Of a stretch of DNA of 64,000 nucleotides, positions 56,841 through 64,000 are shown in pieces. Each line of letters starts with the position of its first letter. The stretch's first letter is position 1. Both the position numbers and the translations under genes were made by a program. The notes under the pieces were generated by a model. The model was not told the DNA's origin. It saw only the letters and a program-made list of their open reading frames with translations, and searched no databases. The stretch spans positions 46,079,978 to 46,143,977 of the forward strand of contig OY288241.1 of the NCBI GenBank assembly GCA_958450325.1, given 5' to 3'. The DNA comes from Agrostemma githago. Taxonomy: Eukaryota > Streptophyta > Magnoliopsida > Caryophyllales > Caryophyllaceae.

Positions 56841-59800
56841 AAGTAGTATCAGAGCGAACGATCCTGGAGCCTAAAATAAATAAACTTAGGAAAATAAAAT
56901 GAACCCCGGTGATAGACCATCAGGAGCCCCTTTAAAACCCGGTTGAGGAGACGTCCTTATACCAACTCCGGCCCTCCTGGTCTTGACCCGGTAACAGCGT
57001 GTGAGAAATGAGATGGGATACAATAGGAAGGGATACGTTGTGATGCAATGAATATTTTGTGATGACTGTCTATGATAACTGATTGCTCGGTTATATGATT
57101 ATGATGTTGTGAGCAACATAAGTTGAATTGTGACTAGTACGTAGTTACAGTGTTACCATTGTGTAATAATTTGTGCGAGGCCATAGGAACTATATGATTC
57201 AATAAGTAAGGTCAAGTTAGGTGTTGATCATCCTTAGTGGGAGAACGGTCATTGCCAGAGTTGGTAATAAGTTAGATACAATGTCAAGTTGTTTGTACGT
57301 GGTAGTGTCGTACGCTATAGAGGATTCCAATTAGTTGACTATAAGATACCCGGTGTTGGTCTTGACGATGTAGTAAGGTAGTACTACCTTCGTGTTATGT
57401 GAACGAGATGCCGATAGGGGTACTCTAGGTACTATGTCGTCTATGTAGTGTAGTAGTACGGTTTCACGTTATTTGAAGGGCGTGATGACTAATGTGGTAG
57501 GGGTATCTTCAAATGTGAAGAAAGTTGATAACTTATGTGGTTTAAGGGTGTCGTAATGTGAATGTTAATTAAAAGTACCCGGATACTTGCATTCTGGTTC
57601 GAGTATCATATGTTTCCTTGCCAATGTAATGTACAAGCTGCCTTCATGATTAAGATCGGTATCTAGAAGTTTAATAGTGTCGTACGTGTTAATGGGGCTT
57701 TATTGCATGTGAATCAAGTACGAGTTAATGAGACTAAGAATTGAACAATGTAAGAACATTTGAGATCCGTTTTGAGTTAATTAATGTGAGTTACTTGCTT
57801 TATATCGATCTTGGTAGTTCTTACTGGTCCTCGTTCTCCTCTCGTAATGGCATAAATGAACTTGTCTATTAATCAGTTCTTGAAAGCGTACGTGGTATCT
57901 GGAATCATGTCGATCTGTTTGCATTAGGGAGCAACAATGTATAAATAAGTGCGTCGTTTCTATTTTACCTTGAATTAATACAATGTGATTGACAAGATAT
58001 AGTGTGAAATCGAATCTTGTTTAATAATTTAATTTCAGTATGTGTTATTAAAATGATATATCTGTGGTGTCGTATTCATTAATGAGAATTTCTGTCAAGA
58101 AACTTGAACATTTGTGGCCATTTCGAGTTTATGTCATTCCCTGCCAATTTGATAAGTTTCGAGTTGTACCCTGTTGTTGATTTCTATTCTTGATGTTTAA
58201 ATGAGTATTTATAAAACATGTGCTGAGTTAATGACATTCAGACATTTATAGCGCATCGTCTAACTTGAATAATGTGTTTACTGAGTTTTGTTTTGATGGC
58301 CTAAACAAACGTGCTTACTAAATGCTAACTGTGTGGGGATAATGTTAGAACAAGGTAAAACATCTTCGTTAATATGAACAATGTGTTATTGAATTGTTCC
58401 ACCTGTTACAATGCCTATTTCACAAAAGTTCGAAAAGAGACTCACGTTTATTTTAAGTCTCATCTTCACTGTAAATTTCGGGGTCTAAATCCTAGTACTT
58501 CAACCTAATTGCTAGGGGTCAAGTTTTTCATAATAAACCTTACTTGGAGATTAAATTATCATTAGGAATTTTAACGAGATCACTTTGAAGAGTTTGGATA
58601 ATGTTGGAACTTGGTTTACTCAAAAATATGATTTGAATTTCGTTTTTTCAATTGAAACTCCTTCAAAGTCAAATCTGTCAGTTCATGAAAATGATTTTGC
58701 AAATCGCCGTTACGTCCAAAATTTGAAAATAGTTTTAACTAGAATGTTTTAGAAGGTTATTTTCTGAATCTAACCCCACTGGTTTTACATCATTTTGAGC
58801 ACGATTATTTAATTATGATATTCTATCATGACTGTAATATTTTGAAAACATGTCTAAATCCACTGAATGATCATTGTTTCGTCTTTCAAGTGAATGCACT
58901 AGTTTGAAAGTGTCTACCTTATCGTATGAGGAATAGAATTAGACTTATATGTTAATGATGAATTCATAGTAAATTCGGGTCACGGGAGGTTATATTGGTT
59001 CATGTTGCATAATTGCCTTGACGTGGATTTTATGGATCAAATGTCTTGTTGTCTGATAAATTTATCGTGGTAATGAGTCGCTTATGTGATAAAGAACATC
59101 GGCGCACGTATCCAATAAATGGAGTCGTTCCAATGAGAAGTTTAGAAAGGTCGGGTCATCAAACAACGAATTGCGGGCTCAACTTATGTACCATTAAACT
59201 TGACATCAATTTTCATATTTCAGTCATAATTAATAATGTAAAGAATTTGGACATGTTTGGTGAACAAGTCAAATGATGGTTTAATCATGTACGTCCTTGA
59301 TGATTTTTTTCATCCATACGTGTTGGTCGATGAGTAATGTATCCCTAGAAGAATGAACGCTTATAATGTCTACGGATTGATTGTTGGTCTTAAGTTGTGT
59401 GTTAGTGTTTAGATTTAAAAGTTATACAAAGCTAAGACATGATGATCTACTTGACCAGTTGTTGGAGTCCTAATAAATATATGCCATCGTCGCCTGTCTC
59501 AAAGTTTGAGATTATTAACGTGGTCATCTAACAGTTTCCCGACGTGTTACTATTTTGCCGTGATTGTTATATTACTTGCCTAAATGTTTTCTCGCACGTA
59601 TGTGTACATGTGAGTCTGATCCTGCTAACGATACAACTATGTCAATGAGTTATAGATTGGTAATACATGTCTTATAGGTAAACCGAGTCATGAGATATAA
59701 TGACGAGATCGAATGTCATGAGAATGTGGTGTCGTTTAAATTTCTTGTAAGAATGTCGCAATATGGTGGTTAACGAGTATGACGGTACGATCAAGAGTAA

Positions 59801-60771
59801 TAATGTAAACACGTGGAAAGAGGGTCACGATATTAACTATTAAGATCCATTATCGAAGGGTAATGGGTATAGACATAGTGATGGTACGAGGGTATGAAAT
59901 AATGAATGGTACGAAGTATAAGGTATATCCGTGAATTCGTTGTGTCATCACACCCGTTTAGATGGCAGCAGGTCGGGTTATAGTACCAGGTAGTAAGTTA
60001 GTAAAATCACCATCACGAGTCCAAGAATTAAAGTAGAATGTCATTGATGGGTATCGGGTCCTAAACATGGGCAAACTATCTATATACGGACTATTATATT
60101 TTCTGCAGGATAGTCGTGGTGTCCATATATTTCAGAGTGTCTCAGAATGAGGGTTCACGCAATTATGTAGAGTTATAAGTGTATTAGATGTGGCATACCA
60201 CCTTGTGAATTGAGTCGTATAATGAGTATAAACACAATGGTACTAATAAGCCGTCTGTTTATTAGCTTAAATTATTTGAAGTATGACATATGAGAATGAG
60301 TATGCAAATAGTCTGTCGGTACTCATGTTGTACCTTGAGAACAATCTATGTGATGATATCTACACTTGTTAGTAAAAACAACATTTATTTTGTGAAATGT
60401 GGATGAATGTTGAGTAGAACCCCTCGCGACTAGTTGATGGGTGAGTAAGTTGGAAATCTAGATGAAACATGAACGAACGGTTGCATTAGGCTTGATGCTA
60501 AAAGAGTTGGAGGTCGTGAAATGACCAAGCGACGCTATGTATATGAGAAATGTGTTGAGAATCGTTATGATGAAACGCGTGAATTGATTATGAATAATTA
60601 CCAACTTACTCACCTCTGGTCGGGGATTACAAGTATATATTTGTTTGCGAAGTTTACCGTGGTGTCCTATGATAGCGTGTTATATGATAAGACCGAGAAG
60701 AAGTGAACTCGTTAGTGGCTAGATGGTGTCGGCCTATATAAGATGTGTTAGGTAACGTGAGTATAAGATCA

Positions 60772-60810
60772 GTGAACTTCGGGGCGAAGTTCCTTATAAG
60801 GAGGGTAGGA
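60772..60810 (+). other. Hairpin and polypurine module, copy 1
   Basis: GTGAACTTCGGGGCGAAGTT forms arms AACTTCG/CGAAGTT, followed by CCTTATAAGGAGGGTAGGA. What follows (TGTCATAACC) resembles the LTR start TGTAATACCC. Confidence 0.75.
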
Positions 60811-61050
60811 TGTCATAACCATTAATTTCTATTGTATGTTTGCTTAGTGACTGTGTCATTCACTGCGTGATAAGTTGGATTGGTTGTCATTAGTCTTAAG
60901 TGTACGTATATCGTTAGTCAATAGTACATGAGAGTTGACACATGTAGAACAGTTGATCATGTAATGAGTCAGGTGAGGTAATCGAACAGTGCGAATCATA
61001 CGAGGTGTCAGTGAGTCAAGAGATTTTTTTATTGGGGGTCGAGAATCTGG

Positions 61051-61083
61051 AACTTCGGGACGAAGTTCTCATAAGGAGGGTAG
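61051..61083 (+). other. Hairpin and polypurine module, copy 2
   Basis: AACTTCGGGACGAAGTT, then CTCATAAGGAGGGTAGA, followed by CTCTAATACCCTACC, again LTR-start-like. Confidence 0.75.
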
Positions 61084-61183
61084 ACTCTAATACCCTACCA
61101 TGTTTAGCAAAGTTACGTCACTTATGATTTGGTCATCAGTTGATTGGTCAGGTTAGTATAGTTAGTTATTCCGTAATGGAAGG

Positions 61184-61220
61184 TGAACTTCGGACGAAGT
61201 TCCTTATAAGGAGGGTGGAA
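61184..61220 (+). other. Hairpin and polypurine module, copy 3 (functional position)
   Basis: TGAACTTCGGACGAAGTT, then CCTTATAAGGAGGGTGGAA, directly before the 3' LTR start TGTAATACCCG. This copy is the one that would prime plus-strand synthesis. Confidence 0.85.
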
Positions 61221-63197
61221 TGTAATACCCGTAATTTTTATAGAAGTCCAACCCGAGTCAAGTCGAGTCAAACCCGAGTCAAGTCAAGTAGACCCAATCG
61301 TTCCATTCTATATCAAACTGAACCCGTTCCTGGGCACATCTATTACGACCTTTAATGACAATAATATAATACTACGTAGCTATATATAACAATAACAACA
61401 CAATCATAATATAATAATAATCACAACATCATAATAATATGATAACATAATAATATAATCATATTAAGGAAAGAGAGGAGTAGGTTACTATATAAAAACC
61501 TTCCACACATCCATGTTTATTCATTCATAAACCTTCCGCCTCCATTTCATTCGTTCACATCTCCTACATCACGGCCCCTTGCCTTTCAACTACCTTTTCC
61601 CTCAAATCGGCTAAACTCTAGACTACACACATCACGAACCTTGGAGAAGGGCAAGCAAGCAGCACCGTCGACCGTCATAGTTAGGAAAAACCATCATGGC
61701 TGAGATAGCTATCACGATGAGGACACTCGGTTACAACGATCTCTAAATTGACAGCGTCACACATTCGTTGAGCATGGTATGTGTCCGTTTCTATCCGTAG
61801 GGATTGTTTTTGTGTCATGGTTAATGAGATCGTGGTTGTTGATGGGATCAGGTTGTGTACGACTGTTGTTGTGCGTCTAGGTTTTGTGTCGGGGTTACGG
61901 TTCTTGTATTGTCGGTGGAGTGTGTAGTTGGGGTAGGTGTTGTTGTGTGCTGCTATTATGGGTGTCGATTATGGTCGTATTACTATCGTTATGGATGTCG
62001 GCGTAGCATGAATCATGTAGGTTGTTGTTAGGGTGCTGTGTCGTGAGTTGTTGATCGTGTTGTGGTTGTATTGTTGTTGTCGAGTCATTATCGTTATCGT
62101 TGACGTTCTCGGTGTAGTGGTCTGGTATGGGCTACGATTATTATTATTATTATTATTATTATTATTTGTGTTGTGTTATTCTTTGTTACGTACGTAGTAG
62201 AAGCGTGATCAGCATATTAGTATTAGTTAGTACGGCGGTGTCGGTTTCATTTATGATTTAATTACGATAGAATCAATTTTAATTTAAGTATATATAATAT
62301 TTTATTAGGATCCGACTTCATATTATTTCCGTGCTGATTTGTACTACCGACGCGGTGATGACTTGCTGACTAGGTAAGGTTTTCCTTACTTAGAATATAT
62401 TAATATTATTATGCAGGTATAAGTTATGGTATCGTGCTAATGAGAATAATGTTGAATATGATGAGAGAATGATTGATGAATATTTTTATATTGGAGTTGG
62501 TGAGGCTAGCTTTAGACCTAGCCGGGGCCTTTGATCACGGTCCCCTCCCTGATTTCTCCTTGCGGGTTGTTGAACCTGCAGGGGGTGTGCACACTCGGGA
62601 TGAAAGGGCCTGCCAGAAGAGTTTGAGATGAGAATATTGATATGGTACCGTGGTGGTACTGAATGTTGAGATGATATTATTTATTGGTACCTTGATGGTA
62701 CCGAGAATGAGGAGATGATATTATTGATTGATACCGATGATGGTACTGAGACTGGATGTTTTATATTACATACTTGTATTATAATGTTAGTATATTCTAA
62801 CCGTTTTCTCTGTCTATATTGTCACCCTATTTTATTGGGGGTCTGTGGTGATCCAATTGATATTTCCAATCAATTGGGGAGCAGTCTATAATACAGGTTT
62901 TGTATATCGTGATGTGTTTGGATGCTGGGATGCTTGTACGGGATTGGGGTGAACTTGATAATGATCCTGGTCATAGAACGGGTTAATGCGTAGGCATTCC
63001 TGTTGATATAGATTGTATAGCTTCCGCTGTGTAACCAGAGTTGTAATAGTTAATGAGTTGTAATGTTTAAATCAGTGGGTCGGTTTGGCATTCCATGTTG
63101 TATTGTAATGAACTACTACCTCGGGGAACCGAGATGGTAACGCCCTTATTTATTTGGGAATGTCTGGTAAGGCTCCTACGTAAATGGGGGTGTTAAA
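61221..63197 (+). repeat. 3' LTR of the right-hand LTR element (about 1977 bp)
   Basis: It starts TGTAATACCCGTAATTTTTA and ends GGGGGTGTTAAA; the 5' copy has GGGGGTGTTACA, so the terminal CA has decayed here. The first 740 bp include AT/TAA-rich repeats (61370-61460) and are represented only in this copy. Confidence 0.85.
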
Positions 63198-63599
63198 CGC
63201 TAGATCACCGACCATCTGTAGGTCAATTGGGTGAGACAGGATTATGGTAAGAGTGAAAAGTGACATATGCTTACATGAATGAAAGATAATCTGCACGGTG
63301 AAGGAATAACAAAAGAGGATACTGTTGGAAAAGTCCTACCAATTAAACAGTTTTAGTATCCTTTGTTATATAAAGATGTAGCATTTCAAGCCTCCACATT
63401 AAGCCACGTAAGCATTTTCACATTAACTTTACTGGGAATCTTATGTGACGCCTTGGTGGCCGCTTATGTGTACATGCATAACTGTTCGAAATTCATCAAA
63501 ATGTTATTAACCGATTAATTTTTCGCAAATTGCTGTAAACTGCCTTAACTCCCCACTTCTTCAATTCATGGGTGGTTTTGAGTCTTCTTCAAATTAATT

Positions 63600-63600
<1 letters not shown>
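63198..63600. other. Unassigned sequence right of the LTR element
   Basis: About 400 bp with no ORF of note, no repeat and no similarity to any other part of the window that I could see. It is not LINE-E, so the LTR element is not simply inserted in LINE-E. It could be the true flank of the LTR element. Confidence 0.5.
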
Positions 63601-63651
<51 letters not shown>

Positions 63652-63666
63652 AGAGAGGGGGGGGGG
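63601..63666. repeat. (TA)n microsatellite followed by a G-run
   Basis: About 23 TA units end at 63649, then CAAGAGA and an uninterrupted run of ten G, then AAGGGAGG. Confidence 0.95.
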
Positions 63667-64000
63667 AAGGGAGGTTCTTATGAGTCCCTCATCTATATTG
63701 AGTCCCTAAGTCCTCATCACATCCATTAGATGGGAGATGGATGGACGAACAAGATCCATCACTATATTAAAAAAAAAAAGATACTGCTTCCATCAAAATA
63801 GAAAGGAATATAATTCACTAACGTATCATTCATACTGCCATTCATTCATACCACAACTCACGTTCATCATTCTCTCATTCGATCATTGAAATTCTCCTTC
63901 GCGCCGCCGCCACTTACTTCCAATCAACATAATCAAGAACACATTCAATCATTCATCTTCTTCTTCGCGCCACTGCAACTTACGTTCGATCAATCCGAAT
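63667..64000. other. Unassigned C/T-rich end of window
   Basis: After the G-run the sequence GGTTCTTATGAGTCCCTC could be a transposon terminus. From about 63820 on it becomes rich in TTCATTCAT and CTTCTTC with a GCGCCGCCGCC block, which resembles a plant 5' leader or another C/T-rich LTR part. No start codon with a supported ORF follows before the window ends. Confidence 0.35.

Larger units (their letters stand above)
56841..61220 (+). other. Internal region of the right-hand LTR element, no recognisable gene
   Basis: It begins with a tRNA-Met-type primer site (AGTAGTATCAGAGCGA). A short start MNPGDRPSGAPLKPG near 56898 soon meets a stop. Frames are broken throughout; the few ORFs of 60-76 codons (59046, 60521) show no known motif. 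The composition is uniform, with many GTGTCGTA and TAATG words. I see no RT, integrase or gag box on either strand. The 3' end holds three hairpin/polypurine modules. Confidence 0.7.
55598..63197 (+). mobile_element. Chromovirus-like non-coding LTR element with truncated 5' LTR
   Basis: The 3' LTR is 61221-63197 (TGTAATACCCG to GGGGTGTTAAA). The 5' LTR keeps only its last 1243 bp (55598-56840), matching 61958-63197. The internal 4.4 kb has no recognisable gene. Primer site TAGTATCAGAGC lies close to the 5' LTR end (56844-56855). The TGTAATACCC start and the GGACGAAGTT..AAGGAGGGT end recall Tekay/Del chromoviruses. No target duplication can be tested on the left because the LTR start is gone. 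Confidence 0.82.

Noticed and set aside
63820..64000. Promoter and 5' leader of a host gene
   Set aside because: Only compositional hints; no start codon with an ORF or splice structure can be shown before the window ends.

Overview
This window is plant nuclear DNA made almost entirely of nested transposable elements. The element types point to an angiosperm, most likely a eudicot: Athila-type LTR elements with the GGCGCCGTTGCCGGGGA primer site, chromovirus-like LTRs with a tRNA-Met-type primer site (TATCAGAGC), a Cassandra TRIM with a 5S-rRNA-like LTR, L1-type plant LINEs (DUF4283/CCHC ORF1; EN-RT-zf-RVT ORF2) and CACTA transposons starting CACTACTACAAAT. I recognise no intact host gene, rRNA, tRNA or CRISPR locus. 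The setting looks like pericentromeric or other gene-poor heterochromatin.

Left part (1-33540). The oldest layer I can trace is a LINE (LINE-A, + strand), cut into pieces at 10175-10541, 12604-12769 and 32512-33540. Into it went: a minus-strand, RT-less Athila-like element (1-8011, cut by the window edge), which itself carries a 4.0-kb CACTA (1457-5471, TSD AAC); two related CACTA elements in opposite orientation (8017-10174, TSD TAT; 10542-12603, TSD ATT); and a 19.7-kb plus-strand Athila-like gag-protease element (12770-32511, TSD TAATG). The last of these has a 10.2-kb LARD-like element in its gag gene (15357-25527, TSD TCGTG) with two 3679-bp LTRs that are nearly identical. Almost every boundary is supported by TG..CA or CACTA ends plus a perfect target-site duplication.

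Middle part (33473-55597). Four related L1-type LINEs (B, C, D, E) lie head to tail on the + strand. Each begins in or next to the (TAA)n tail of the one before. Between B and C lie a 3'-end fragment, a 280-bp TAA microsatellite and a degenerate reverse-transcriptase-like gene split by a Cassandra multimer (three LTRs, two internal regions, TSD GGGCG). LINE-D carries an in-frame 504-bp tandem triplication of its endonuclease centre.

Right part (55598-64000). LINE-E breaks off inside its RT and joins the middle of an LTR of a non-coding chromovirus-like element (55598-63197), whose 3' end holds three copies of a hairpin plus polypurine module. The last 0.8 kb is unassigned, with a (TA)n microsatellite and a pyrimidine-rich end.

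No element looks autonomous: all ORFs carry stops, frameshifts or deletions, or the element never had an RT. The most unusual points are the 5S-rDNA-derived Pol III promoter module inside a CACTA family, the LINE-on-LINE-tail array, the endonuclease triplication, a stop codon recurring at one tryptophan codon in three LINE copies, the quasi-palindromic arrays of the Athila-like family, and its capsid-less tyrosine/glutamine-rich gag.
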